This document shows, piece after piece, positions 11,241 to 22,489 of a stretch of DNA of 64,000 nt; the stretch's first letter is position 1; every line of letters begins with the position of its first letter. The stretch comes from Armigeres subalbatus. Its lineage: Eukaryota; Arthropoda; Insecta; Diptera; Culicidae. A program made the translations under genes and the position numbers. The notes beneath the pieces were generated by a model that saw only the letters and a list, made by a program, of their open reading frames with translations, had not been told where the DNA came from and made no database searches. The DNA lies in contig NW_026943443.1 in assembly GCF_024139115.2 (NCBI RefSeq), positions 1-64,000 on the forward strand, written 5' to 3'.

Positions 11241-12540
11241 ACTTGTTTCGAAACTGTTATGTGTAGCATTGGATTGGATTTTTTTGATTGTTCGCCTTCG
11301 CTGGGCGAATTTTATTTAAATGCTCCTACGATTGATTTCAAGCAATGAACGTAAGCCATCTTACGCCCACACGGAGCAAACTAAACCATTCTCTCTTATA
11401 TCCTGAAATCCGACCCCTATAATGTGTGTGTCATCCACGGGAACAAACCGAGTCAAATGGCACCGACTGGAACTGGGAGCTTTCTTCTTGCCCAATTTAT
11501 TTTTCGGGGCTCACTGACAAAAGAAGAAACTCATTAAATTAATCCACTGAATGAATGAAGTAGTGTGACCCGTTTCGCTCGTATGTCTTGTTTCACAACG
11601 AGAACCGAACCGGACCGACGGCAGGGAGTAGGATGGTTCTCAGGATGTCCCCCCTTCTGCTACATTCGAGACCCATCTCAGTTAGTCAACTTTCTGTTCA
11701 GTTCAGTTATTCAGTGCTGGTGATGTGTCGTCGCCGGGCGGGAAGACATTTCTAAGTGGAAACCGAGCAGAATGTCATCAAAAGCAGAGCCAGCGTGCGT
11801 CAACCCATCCCGAGCGAGCATTGTTTTGGAAAATCCACTGCCTGCGGGCAGTGATCAACTGCAAGAAGGAACCACAAAACCGAAAAGGACCGGGAAAGCG
11901 GCCCCAGGCATGCGTTTGACTGTTCGACGAAGGGAGAACAAATGACGTGCCAAAGGGTGTAGTAAAAAGTTGGTGTTCCACTTCATTTTATTCGTTTGTT
12001 TTTGCGATATTCTTCCATTATTATATCATTAATCAGATGGCCCAAGTTGCGTGATAAAATTGAAATTCTATTCCTTTGGGACGTTCGAACGGGCAAGGTG
12101 GAAAGAAGTTTTCGCATGAATTTTTATGGTATGCCGAGTTTGAGGCGATGAACGAATTTTGTCGAAGTGTGAGAAAACAATAAAATAGTTGATTGAATGA
12201 TAATTGTAATTTATTTATACGTCTCCTAGGAGAAATATATCTCGATAAGTTTCGAATCTATAAGTTGTATCTATAATTCTATAGCGGAGTATCTTAGTCC
12301 ACCACTGACTGTCTAGCTACCGGTCAGAAGTGTGCTGCTCTTCTCACACTGTTCTATCTGTTCTATTTGCTTTGCAAATTTCAACAATTTTACAATTTGA
12401 AGCACTATGCAATTAATTTTTATTCATTTTTTTATTTGGTAGGCAACACTAATTTTTATGCAGTGCATATTCTCAACATTTCGAATGCACTCCACATACA
12501 TACACCCAACCAGCGGATGGCGAATTTTAATACAGGTACC
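11241..12540. other. No gene recognised apart from one short ORF
   Basis: Ordinary-complexity DNA between the satellite block and the LOA-like fragment. At 11683-11722, pyrimidine-rich and TCAGT-type (arthropod initiator-like) motifs occur in GTTCAGTTCAGTTATTCAGT, about 50 bp before the 57-codon ORF annotated separately. No TATA box is obvious. No RNA gene was recognised. Confidence 0.4.
11772..11945 (+). CDS. Possible short host ORF or first exon, 57 aa
   Basis: An ATG-initiated frame of 57 codons ends at TGA (11943-11945). Its composition is not repeat-like: Pro, Lys, Arg, Gly and Ser are mixed, with a basic C-terminal end. I recognise no domain, signal peptide or membrane segment. Initiator-like TCAGT motifs lie upstream at 11683-11722. 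It could be a small protein, an upstream ORF or a non-coding coincidence; no splice donor clearly decides between them. It is listed because it is one of the few ORFs here that is neither transposon nor satellite. Confidence 0.2.
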   Translation: MSSKAEPACVNPSRASIVLENPLPAGSDQLQEGTTKPKRTGKAAPGMRLTVRRRENK

Positions 12541-12742
12541 AGTTACCAGAAAGTCGGCTCCAGGGGCACTTTCACCTCACTTTTGAAGATTTGTGCCATC
12601 GCCTTCACAGCCTTTTCCATCACGCACCTGACGGAAAAGGAAGTGAACAAAAAGGAAAGGAATATGGATGGGAGATAAAATGGGAAGTTTTGGAAAGGGA
12701 CCCTTGAAGAGGGCCTACAACGTATACAACACGTACAAAAGC

Positions 12743-14530
12743 TCATAATTCCTTACCGCGACGGGTTATGAAAAACAGAATACGTTGAAGGTTCAGATTT
12801 CTGTACACGGAAACAAATGCATACCCACAATCATGAATAAAAAATCATGAAATCATGAATCATGCCAGTTGATGAAATCATGATTTTAATTCATGATTTC
12901 AGGAACATTATTCATGGTACTGCGCAATCTTCAACAGTCGACAAAATGCATAACCGGTTATACTTCGAACACTCCCTTCCCAAGAAGTGGGAACGGCTGA
13001 AAGGTAGCACGCCGGACTCTCACTCGGTTTACTCGAGTTCAAAACCCCTGTTGAACTTTTTTTTTATTTTTCGATCTCAATAACCAAATCGTAACGCATT
13101 GGTTGCGTTACGCGAAAATAAACCATGAAATCATGATTTATATTCATGGTGTATTTTTATAACATGAAAACACGTTGGATTCATGAAATCATGAATTATT
13201 TTCTCATTTCCGAGAACGGATTTTTACCCGTGTAGTCAATTTCATTTAGTAAGTGTTTACCAAATATTTGGAAACGCAGCTGTGCATAAACTGGGTAGTT
13301 ACATATCAGATGATTAGAAGTTCCATAATCGAATTCACAACCATCACAGACAAATCATTCAACACGTTGAATATTTGCCATGTGATAGATGAGTCGGCAG
13401 TGACCTGTCAAGGCCTTGACTAAGACACTGCAATACTGTTTAGACCGATTAGCTAAATAGTTTGCTACTACCGGAAATGGCTCTCGGTTTTCAAAATGTT
13501 TGTCGACATGAATCCTACTACTACAATACCGTTAGTGCTGAGTGGAAGCCTAAGAGCTAATCAAACGCTGCACCCAACAGTTAGATGTTGGAATAGCTGG
13601 TTCAGGATCAATAAAGTCTTATGATGCTCCAGTGCGAGCTAACTCATCAGCCAATTCGTTTTCAGCTATGGAAGAATGGCCAGGTACCCATATAAGGTGT
13701 GACGTATTAACTGAATTCAGTTCCTCAATTTTAGTTCGAGATGTGATTACTAACTTTGACTTTGAGTTGGCCGAAGCGAGAGCTTTGATAGCTGCTTGGC
13801 CATCTGAACAGAAGTATATTACTTTGCCCATAATGTGTTTCTGCAGTGCGGATTGCACTCTACCCAGTGAGTGGAACTGTTCCAATCTCAGCTCACGCGT
13901 GTAGACACGAGACAATGCTGTCTGACATACTTATCTCCGAATAGCCAGATGTTCACTCATCCTACGAGGGGAATTGTGTTGAAAATGTCCTGTAAGAAAA
14001 ACTACTAGCGAGTGTGAGATCACTCGGAGCGAGGATCGCTCCCAATCAACCAAACTGTAACAACGAAGTGTGTGTGTAGAACTGCGGTTTACAGGATTCT
14101 CTTCCATGAAACCGAGAACCCACAATCAGTAAGTACAAGAAAGTGCTACTTGTTTGAGATGTATGTGTAGTGGGACCACGTCGAAGAGAACCTCGAGAGC
14201 AGCTGTGGGAATCGAAAAGAACGCACTAGTCATTGCCATTAGGCACATCCTTTGAAGATGACCTAATTTAGACTGAATTGTCCTCACTTCCCCCTTTTGC
14301 CACCATACAAGACTTCCATAAGCCAAAATTGATCGTACAAGTGTGGTGTAAATCCATTTGATATATTCGGGTTTAAGATCCCAAGTTTTACCAAAAGATC
14401 GTCGGCATTGGCCAAAAGCCATACACGCCTTTTTGACTCTGAATTCAATGTTAGGTGTCCAGGAGAGCTTGGAATCAAGAATTAATCCCACATACTTTAC
14501 CTGATCCGTTACATTGATTTCAGAGTCAAA
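12743..14530 (-). pseudogene. LOA/I-type retrotransposon ORF2, 3' part (RT C-terminus, RNase H, zinc finger)
   Basis: Minus-strand remnant of a non-LTR polyprotein. From about 14491 to 14126 it encodes the thumb region after the RT catalytic core, with the typical 'GLILDSKLSW' and 'YGSLVWW' motifs. From 13915 to 13619 it encodes an RNase H domain; CSDGQAA, WVPGHS and the NELADELA helix are visible. A C-terminal CX2CX8HX4C zinc finger follows at about 13380-13290. The frame runs to a TGA at 12743-12745 once the MITE at 12806-13232 is discounted. Frameshifts and an in-frame stop near 13365 make it dead. RT followed by RNase H and a terminal finger fits LOA or I group elements; I favour LOA (Lian-like) without certainty. 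Endonuclease and most RT are missing (5' truncation, usual for LINEs). Confidence 0.75.
12806..13232. mobile_element. TA-flanked MITE (CACGG ends) inside the LOA-like ORF
   Basis: 427-bp element with short inverted ends (CACGGAAA at the left, the complement of a CCGTG end at the right) flanked by TA at 12804-12805 and 13233-13234. The interior is dominated by palindromic TCATGATTT and AAATCATGA motifs. Removing it with one TA leaves the LOA-like frame continuous across the site, which confirms the boundaries. No transposase. Confidence 0.8.
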
Positions 14531-14534
14531 AAGA

Positions 14535-14553
14535 TCTTCTTCTTCTTCTTCTT
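14535..14553. repeat. (CTT)n microsatellite
   Basis: Six to seven CTT repeats at the junction between the LOA-like fragment and the RTE-like fragment. They may mark the tail of an inserted retroelement. Confidence 0.7.
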
Positions 14554-14966
14554 AATACGATGATAAAGTGGTGAGCAGATTAAAATAAATTAATTGAGTG
14601 TGAAAGTGATATAATGCCGCAAGAAAAAAGCTATTCTTTGCGTGCCCATTAGTGCAGTGTAACGAAATAATCAAAAGACAAGTTTCCCAAACAAAAAATC
14701 CCATAGACAAGATGCGTAAAGTTCAAGAACACACAAAATCAGTAACTTTAGGAACGGGAAAGACGGCTCTATAATTGCTATTGCTGAGTGTGCAACAGGC
14801 TACAATGTTGAAGTTGTGAAAAATGACATTCAAAGCAAGTTGGGAGAAAGCTATAATGCGGTTGTTCCATCATCAGTGCCTAGGGTTTCTTCGGGTGACT
14901 TCATTCAGATCTTGAATGTTCAGAATAAAGATATCGCTATTAATGATGTCAAGGTCGTTAGGATGT
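14554..14966. other. Unassigned sequence upstream of RTE-like fragment
   Basis: The plus frame at 14816-15139 is open through this stretch into the RT fragment, but residues encoded before about 14967 do not resemble the RTE thumb or fingers that normally precede the conserved 'VKRNELW' motif. I do not recognise them. The join may be a deletion, or a hybrid of two elements. Confidence 0.35.
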
Positions 14967-15773
14967 ATGAAACGGTGAAACGGAATGAATTATGGCAAAT
15001 TAAGCTTGAACATGGTTTTCTGGCGAAACTGATACGGCTGATTCGTATAACGTTGGACGTTGGATCAAAATCAAGTGTAAGGGTTGCGGATGAAATATCG
15101 ACGACATTTGTGGACCTCAGATGGATTAAAGCAGAGTGATGCACTCTCGAATCTACTGTTCAATATAGCGCTCGAGGGAGCGATTAGGAGAGCTGGTGTG
15201 CAAAGAAGCGGTACCATTATCACAAGATCGCATATGCTCCTGGGTTTTGCGGACTTTATCGATATTATCGGGATTGATCGCCGTGCCGTGGAAGAGGCTT
15301 TTGTGCCTTTTAAAAGGGAGACAGCGAGGATTGGACTCACGATCAATATCAGCAAAACGAAGTACATGGTCGCTGGCAATCAAGGTGCTGCGGACAATAC
15401 TTGGCGGTTAACAGGAGAACGGTATCTGGTGGCGTCGCATGAATCACGAATTGTACCAGGTGTATAAAGGGCTGGATATTATTAAGATTAGATAACACGG
15501 CAGACTGCGGTGGGCTGGTCACGTTGTTCGTATGCCGGAAGAACATCAAGCGAAAATAATATTTAGTAGAGAACCCGGAAGAGGCCGCAGGCTTCGTGGA
15601 AGGCCGCGTACACGATGGCTTTTTGCAGTTGAAGAGGACCTGAGGGCGCTCAATGTTCAGTGCGACTGGAAGCGATTGGCCCAGGATCGAGTCCAGTGGA
15701 GAAGGATACTCCATTCGGCGTAGGTTCATCGAAGAGCTGTAGCCCATCAAGTATCAAGTAAGTAAAGAGACTC
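14967..15773 (+). pseudogene. RTE-type reverse transcriptase fragment
   Basis: Plus-strand remnant of an RTE-clade family distinct from the three other RTE copies here. In order I see a VKRNELW motif, the thumb-side 'LKQSDALSNLLFNIALEGA' block, and a catalytic loop reading FADFID instead of the expected FADDID, so one catalytic Asp is lost. Further on come 'ISKTKYMVAG' and, after frameshifts near 15390-15530, the RTE C-terminal 'RGRPRTRW' and 'DWKRLAQDRVQWRRIL' motifs ending at a TAG near 15721. A short AAGT-type tail (about 15755-15773) looks like the simple-repeat 3' end expected of RTE elements. It lacks endonuclease and is dead. Confidence 0.75.
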
Positions 15774-15859
15774 ACAGTTGTTTGTTTACCGCGAAAAAGG
15801 TAAATATAAGGTTTGATCGGTGCCTTGTAGTTCCGGAAATTAGTACACTCAACCCTCTT

Positions 15860-15887
15860 TTTACGTCACTTATTGGGGTGACGTAAA
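15860..15887. repeat. TTTACGTCAC inverted pair
   Basis: A perfect 10-bp inverted repeat (15860-15869 and 15878-15887) with an 8-bp spacer, just downstream of the RTE-like fragment. The arm GTGACGTAAA resembles the GACGTAAT motifs in the ends of the CACAGC elements and the animal CRE/ATF-type site, though no function is shown. Confidence 0.5.
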
Positions 15888-15899
15888 CCGACTTACTTA

Positions 15900-18800
15900 T
15901 TACCAGACAAAGGCCGAAGTGGCCTGTGCAATACATAAAAGTCTTCTCCATTCAGCTTGGTCCATGGCTGCACTTCGCCAACCACGCAGTCTGCGGAGGG
16001 TCCGCAAATCGTCCTCCACCTGATCGATCCACCTTGCCCGCTGTGCACCTCGCCTTCTTGTTCCCGTCGGATCGTTGTCGAGAACCATTTTCACCGGATT
16101 ACTGTCCAACATTCTGGCTACGTGCCCGACCCACCGCAGTCGTCAGATTTTCGCGGTTTCCGATGGCTTTCCCAACAGCTGATGCATTTCGTGGTTCATT
16201 CACCTCCTCCACGTACCGTCCACCATCTGCACTCCACCATGGTACGCTGCTCTTTCCTTTCAAAAACTCCCAGTGCGCGTTGGTCTTCCAGGCGCATCGT
16301 CCAGGTCTCGTGTCTCTAGAGAACTATCGGTCTGATAAGCGTTTTGTAGATAGTAAGGTGACGGTGACGAACTCTATTCGATCGGAGCATTTTGCGGAGT
16401 CCAAAGTACGTACGATTTCCTGCCATGATGCGTCTCCGAATTTCTCTGCTGGTATCGTTATCGGCGGTCACCAGTGAGCCACGAATTCTTCAAGCACCTC
16501 GATTTCGTCACCACCAATAGAAACTCGTGGTGGTGGCTTACATTGACCTCTCTTCCCAAGCAACACAACTTGTTTCACTACTGAACATTTCACTGTGTTG
16601 CAACTATTCGGAAAGAAACAATCTTTGCGTATGTGCCATCAAATATAACTCTCTTGCAATCTAAAAAGCGCAAGAGGTGGAGCCTACGGAAACATCCTTC
16701 GATTGCAGTAAACTTGCAATAATGATGCAAAATACTACAGCGAAAAAAAAAATAAAATAAAAATATAAAACTGGATTCGATTTATGGATCTTGTGATCGA
16801 TAGCCCTTCACTCTACCACAGCACCATTCAACACTTCGAAGGGACTGCATGTTGACTCACAATAAAAACCATACGATTATGAAGTTTTGTACTCGGGTTT
16901 CCTGTTACTTGATTGCACCTTCACAGGAAAAAAATGTGAGTTGTCAAAACGTTGAACGATGCTAAATTAAACATGAAGACACAATCGACTTATCTGCAAC
17001 TTAATTTAAACAAACAATTCAATTTTCAAAGACGCATTGAAGTTACATGGTGAAAAATATGCAACTTGATGATTTTGTTTCGTGTTTGCAACATGAAGTG
17101 CAGTATTCTTTGTTTGTTTGTTTCCAAATGTCAAACACTTACCGCATTGGAATTTTAATAAAACATTGATCACAATTCGAACGTTTTTGACATCTTGATG
17201 CAACTTTTCGTGCTTTGATGTTTTTCCAATGTCTTCAATGAAACTGAATAGAAACAAGGTGCTTTTAGGAAGATGTTGCATGTGCTACTTGGGTTGAGGC
17301 TCTTCCTATCATGTACTTCGTCATCGACCTGTTGATGACTTGTCCAATCCGTATAGCTTCACTTTTCAGTCTGATGTAGGCTTCCTCCATCCTCTAAAAA
17401 TTATGTGTCATAATGTCTATGTCGTCGGCGCAACCAAATAACTGGACGAACTTTGAGAAAATTGTACCACTCGTATCGATCCCTGCCCTTCGTATTACCC
17501 CTTCCAAAGCGATGTTGAATAGCAGACACGAAAGACCATCACCTTGCCGTAACCCTCTGCGCGTTTCGAGAATGCCCCTGAAACTTGAACTACGCACATC
17601 ACCCGATCCATCGTCGCCTCAGTTTATCCGGAAATCCGTTTTCGTGCATTAGCTGCCATAGATGGCCCCGATCGATTGTATCGCATGCGGCTTTAAAGTC
17701 GATAAATAGATGATGTGTGCCCACACGTTGTATTCGCGGCATTTCTGCAGTACTTGGCGAGTGGCGAACACCTGGTCCGTGGTGGAGCGTTCGCCCATAA
17801 AACCCGCCTGGTACTGCCCCACGAACTCCCTTGCAATTGGTGCTAGTCGACGGAATAAAATTTGGGAGAGTACCTTATAGGCGGCGTTCAGCAATGTGAT
17901 TGCGCGGTAGTTGCTACAATCCAGCTTATCGCCCTTTTGTAAATGGGACACACGATACCTTCCATCCACTCCTGTGGCAAAACTTCCTCCTCCCAAATCT
18001 TGGTAATTAATCAGCACAGCGCTTTTGCCAGTGCCTCACCACCGTGTTTAAATAACTCTCCAGGTAGTTGGTCAACCCCAGAGCTTTGTTGTTCTTCAGC
18101 CGGCCAATCTCCTCCTGGATTTCCTGGAGATCCGGAGCCGGTATAATTATGTCCTGCGTGCGTTCTCCCAGGTCCGTTACCATATCTTCGTCTGCCACAT
18201 CGCCATTCAGGTGTTCTTCGTAGTGCTGCCGCCACCTTTGGATCACCTCACGCTCGTTCGTAAGAAGGTTCCCGTTTATGCCCTAACACATATCAAGCTA
18301 TGGCACGTGGCCCTTACGTGAACGGTTCAACTTCTCATAGAACTTTCGTGTGTTTTTAGCGCGGTACAGTTCCTCCGTCTCTTCACGGTCTCGATGTGCC
18401 TGCTGGCGCTTTTTCCTCCGGAAAATCGAATTTTGTCTGTTCCGCGCTCGTTTATATCGTGCCTCGTTCGCCCTCGTGTGGTGTTGCAGCAATCTCGCCC
18501 ATGCTGCATTCTTCTCTTCCACTAACTGCTCACATTCGCCGTCATACCAGTCGTTTCTCTGATCCGGAGCCACCGTGCATAGTGCAGCGGTTGCGGTGCT
18601 TCCAATGGCGGATTGAATATCTCTCCAGCCATATTCAAGAGATGCTGCGCCAAGTTGCTCTTCCGTTGGGAGTGCCACTTCCAGCTGCTGAGCGTAGTCT
18701 TGGGCTAGTCTACCGTCTTGTAGTCGCCCAATGTTTAGCCGGGGCGGACGACTCCGGCGCGTTTTGTACACCGTCGAGAGTTTTGAGCGCAGACATACTG

Positions 18801-19895
18801 CAACGAGGTAGTGGTCGGATTCAATAATCGCACTGCGGTAAGTGCGTACGTTCGTGATGTCGGGGAAGAATTTACCGTCGATTAGAACGTGGTCGATTTG
18901 GTTTTCCGTTTCTTGATTAGGTGATCTCTATGTGGCCTTATGGATTTTTTTGCGGGGAAAGAAGGTGTTTCGGACTACCATTCCGCAGGAGGCTGCGAAG
19001 TTTATGCATCGTTGGACGTTGTCATTCGATAATGTGTGCAGACTATCCGGTCCGATGACTGGTCTATACATTTCCTCCCTTCCTACCTGTGCGTTCATGT
19101 CATCGATGATTTTGACTTCCGGCAGTGGGCATCCATCGTATGTCTGCTGCAGCTGGGCATAGAACGCTTCTTTCTCGTCGTCGGGTCTCCCTTCGTGTGA
19201 TTATGTGTACGTTGTGTACGTTGATTATGCTATAGTTGAAGAAACGGTCTTTTATCCTCAGCTTGCAAATCCTTGCGTTGATTGGCTGCCATCCAATCAC
19301 GCGTTGGTACATTTTTCCCAGCACTATGAAGCTGGTTCTTAGCTCGTTGGTGGTGCCACAGCTTCGGTAGAAGGTAGCCGCTGCCCCTGGAATTTTTCCA
19401 CACTTTCTGTCCTGTCCAGCAGATTTCCTGCAGCGCTACGACGTCAAAGTTGCGGGGATGTAATTTATAATAGATTATCCAGTCGCAACCTGCGAAGCCT
19501 AGCGACTTGCAGTTCCATGTTCCAAGCTTCCAATCGTGATCCTTTATTCGTCACCTAGGTCGTTGCCGGTTGTATCGAGTCGTATTATCTTCTATGTCGT
19601 TCGTAATGGTTGTTTTTAAAGGCGACTTGTTGGGCCTGCGCAAACCCACTGTCTCGTCGGAGGGCCGTCGTGTCAGGGCTGTTTAGGGCGTTCCACCTAA
19701 CACCAGGACTTGGGTTTGTGCGCTTTGAGTGGCATGCAGCCTACTTGCGGATACATGCAAGAGGTTTAACAGGGCCCACTGTCAAACTCCACCACATCCT
19801 TGGCAGGCGCCACAACTCGCAGATAGCCTGGGGAGGGATCGTCAAGCCCTTGGACTTAGTCCCTGCTGCCCGAGCCACTGCAATACACCCAACAA
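15900..19895 (-). mobile_element. RTE-clade retrotransposon, near full length, decayed
   Basis: Minus-strand element, about 3.25 kb after removing the MITE at 16555-17293. Its 5' leader is at about 19895-19600. The endonuclease starts near 19530 (WNCKS and VVALQE motifs), followed by the linker and RT from about 18250 (NNKALG, YRAITLLNA, FIYLS-type core, GLRQGDGLSCLLFNIALEGV). The catalytic loop near 17415 reads FGCADDID. The C-terminal RWIDQVEDDLRTLRRL block ends at about 15905. Many frameshifts and stops separate the blocks. The 3' end is not poly(A), as usual for RTE. It belongs to the same family as the copies at 40301-42968 and 46506-49275 but is clearly more diverged, and is the only one here with the 5' region. 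Confidence 0.85.
16555..17293. mobile_element. CCCAAG-ended MITE inside the RTE copy
   Basis: 739 bp with inverted ends (CCCAAGCAACACAA at the left, the complement of a TGTGCTACTTGGG end at the right). It is flanked by TT on both sides, which appears once in the uninterrupted RTE sequence of the sister copies. The interior is AT-rich with no transposase. The minus ORF at 17006-17281 has no recognised domain. Confidence 0.75.
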
Positions 19896-19899
19896 AAAG

Positions 19900-20430
19900 A
19901 TTAGGGAGTGAATCTTTTACATCTTAAAATCAAACGCATAACTTTATCCTGGAAGCGCTGCAATCTCGATATTTGTGTTTGATTTGCTAAAAACAAAATG
20001 GAAGGGCAAAAGTCCAAGTGAGAGATTTGTACAACTGTATTTACCAGCCGTATTTAATTCGTTTTGAAGTCGACATAGGATTCCATACTTCTTGGTTATT
20101 TTCTTAATGACATTGTCAATATGTTGGTCAAATTTCAATTTATCATCAATAATCACGCCAATATATTTAATTATTCGTACGCGATCAAGTATCTCGGCAT
20201 CAATTTTCACAGATACATCATCAATTGAACGATTTCGCGAAATAATCGTATATATTGTTTTACTAATATTCAATTTCAACTGTTTGTACTTCAACCATCT
20301 ACTTCAAGAATGCAAATCTTCATTCAAGTTTTCAATCGCTTCTTCCAGATTTTGAGCTGCAATGAATAATACAGTATCATCAGCAAAAAAATATGTAATA
20401 ACGTAAGACCCGTCGCATGTCATTAATGTA
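19900..20430 (-). pseudogene. Non-LTR reverse transcriptase fragment (CR1/Jockey-like), inner part
   Basis: Minus-strand RT remnant. Near 20385-20370 the catalytic loop FFADDTVLF is intact. It is followed by 'LNEDL', a stop at about 20308, then 'KLNISKT', 'YIGVIIDDKLKFDQHI' and 'KKYGILCRLQNEL'. After a frameshift near 20040 comes a 'QISRLQRFQDKVMRLIL' block ending near 19925. The upstream RT block is cut off by the MITE at 20431-51663 and resumes at 51666 to about 51710, where the conserved GPLLFL motif lies. No RNase H was seen. The clade call is tentative: CR1/Jockey-type by the C-terminal block. Confidence 0.7.
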
Positions 20431-20723
20431 GGGGAGAACGGTCCAAAATGCACCCCTGGGGCAAAATGGCCTCACTCATAAAATCACTCATATAATCTGT
20501 TGTAGTACATTTATGAACGAATATTACCATTACAATTCATAATTAGTTATCCATAATTGAGCTCCATTGGAAAAAAATAGCAAAATCCCTTCATATTCAC
20601 TAAAATTTTACGATTTGCTATTCTTCCACCACATCCGTAAGATTGAAGTTCAATCTATTAAGAAATAACAAACAACCATGCCTTCACCATCATTTTACAT
20701 GCAATTGAGTCATTTTAGACTAC

Positions 20724-21067
20724 TGTCAACGTCTTCGATCTAAGGTCACTGGATTTGGATTTTAATTGTGATAAAAAATACGGAAACTGTTCTTCGGTTA
20801 CACCGATACTTGGTGGCTCTTTCACTGCACAGATCGAGTTAAAAACCGAGTTTATAGAGACACAACCGATACGGACGATAGTTTATTTGATACTACTTTA
20901 CGTTACATTCAGGCAAATCTAGATTCGATTGTAGTGTATGCAAGGTACCTATACTATTAATACGGAGAGAGCAAATCTAGTATTCTCGCTATCATCATTT
21001 GGGATGATGATTGTTGTAGAGTGGGCTTGGAATCGACAATACTCATAATAATACTAATTAATATACA
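20724..21067 (-). repeat. BEL 3' LTR
   Basis: 344 bp, TGTCAACG...ATATACA on the plus strand. It is the downstream (3') LTR for this minus-strand element. The adjoining plus-strand sequence TAACCGGCCGCC (21068-21079) reads GGCGGCCGGTTA on the element strand and is the likely polypurine-tract position, although it is not purely purine. Confidence 0.95.
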
Positions 21068-21619
21068 TAACCGGCCGCCTTGAAATATGCGGGATTTCAA
21101 AACCAAATCATGGAGTTACTGTATCAACAAATAAAGTTTTTAAACAAGTAGTTTACAGCACAATGGTTTAGAAACTACACAGCAAAAATATATTAATTTT
21201 CCGTGACGGAACTTTGCTACACGTACCCGAAAATTCTATGTAAAAACTGATTTTGTGTATTTTCACATCATATCCACGCTTTACCACATCACTCGACGTA
21301 AGATCAGATCGATGAAAATATTTTCTTGTTCACGTTAACGAAACGTGAAATTACAAACTGTCTGTGGTATTCAATTGCATTAAAATGCTGCACATCATGC
21401 TTGCACAAAATAAAGCGTAATATTAGCTCAAAACTAATGCACATTTACATAATCAATGTAAAATCGCTATCCGAAAACGCCAATGAAAGGCAAACAAATC
21501 CAAGCCGCAGTTGGCCGACATTTTGTTAAATCAAATTTGTTTTCATTTCATTTCGGGAGTGATTTTCCTGAAAAAATAAGTTTATTCCGCGAGTGATAAA
21601 AATAAATCGCAGCAATAAA

Positions 21620-22056
21620 ATGGGCAGATACTATCCAACGACGGGATGCAGAAATTGGAAGAGGAAAACAATATTAAATCTATCAGGTAAGAGTAAATTC
21701 CGATTAATGAATATGTCGGGATGTAATCGTGGATCATATTGAGGAGAACTTTGCTTGTTGCAGATAAATCAAACATGCAAAAGTGAAGCAACGAGAGAAG
21801 ATCCCGTTTGCCAGCAGGCGGCTGGCTTTAGAAATACGCGGCTCGAGACACAATTGAGATGGTGATATAGAACAGAAATTAAGAAATTACCGGTAAGTAA
21901 TTCATTTAATTTTGATATCTACCTAGTAGTTGCATTGGCTTGTGACAATTTCAGAGTTCCCACCAGAAAGAGAACCCAGCAAAGCGTTGAAGTGGAACCA
22001 TGGAAGTAATCTACGGAACGAAATTCATGGGATGACGCCTTGCTGTAACTGAAAGG
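21620..22056 (+). other. Candidate spliced transcription unit in CACAGC copy 2
   Basis: The plus strand shows three consecutive consensus-like donor sites: CAG|GTAAGA at 21687, CG|GTAAGT at 21893 and AAAG|GTAAAT at 22056. Between them are acceptors TTGTTGCAG (ending 21763) and CAATTTCAG (ending 21954), giving introns of 77 and 62 bp, normal for an insect. The first block starts with an ATG at 21620, but after splicing the frame closes within about 30 codons. The upstream sequence is partly shared with copy 3. It may be a decayed host-derived or element gene, or a non-coding RNA. No protein family recognised. Confidence 0.3.
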
Positions 22057-22489
22057 TAAATTCATTTAACATACGTGGAAGGATCCCCAGGGATGTCACA
22101 ACATCTTTGAATCATTGATAGTGAGCAGGCCTTACACTCTGTGATAAAAAGAGAGCAAAACGTAATACCAGATAACACCTTCAGAAATTTTTAAAATTTA
22201 AGAAAGTCATTTAAAAAATTGAAAAATTCAGACCCCATTCGATTTTGGCAACACAAATTCTTTAATTTTTTTAAAATTTTGATATTGTTTGTGAACCACG
22301 TAAATTGCATAATCCTTGTAGAAAATTGATTAGACCCCTGAGCCGACGCAAAAAAAAATTGTAAAAAGGAAATTTCAAAATTTTAAAACTTCAAAATTTC
22401 AACATTTTAAAATTTCAAAATTTTAAAATCATTGTAAGGAAATTAAGACGCCGAAGCCGACGAAAAAATTTCAAAATTTTAAAATAGTC

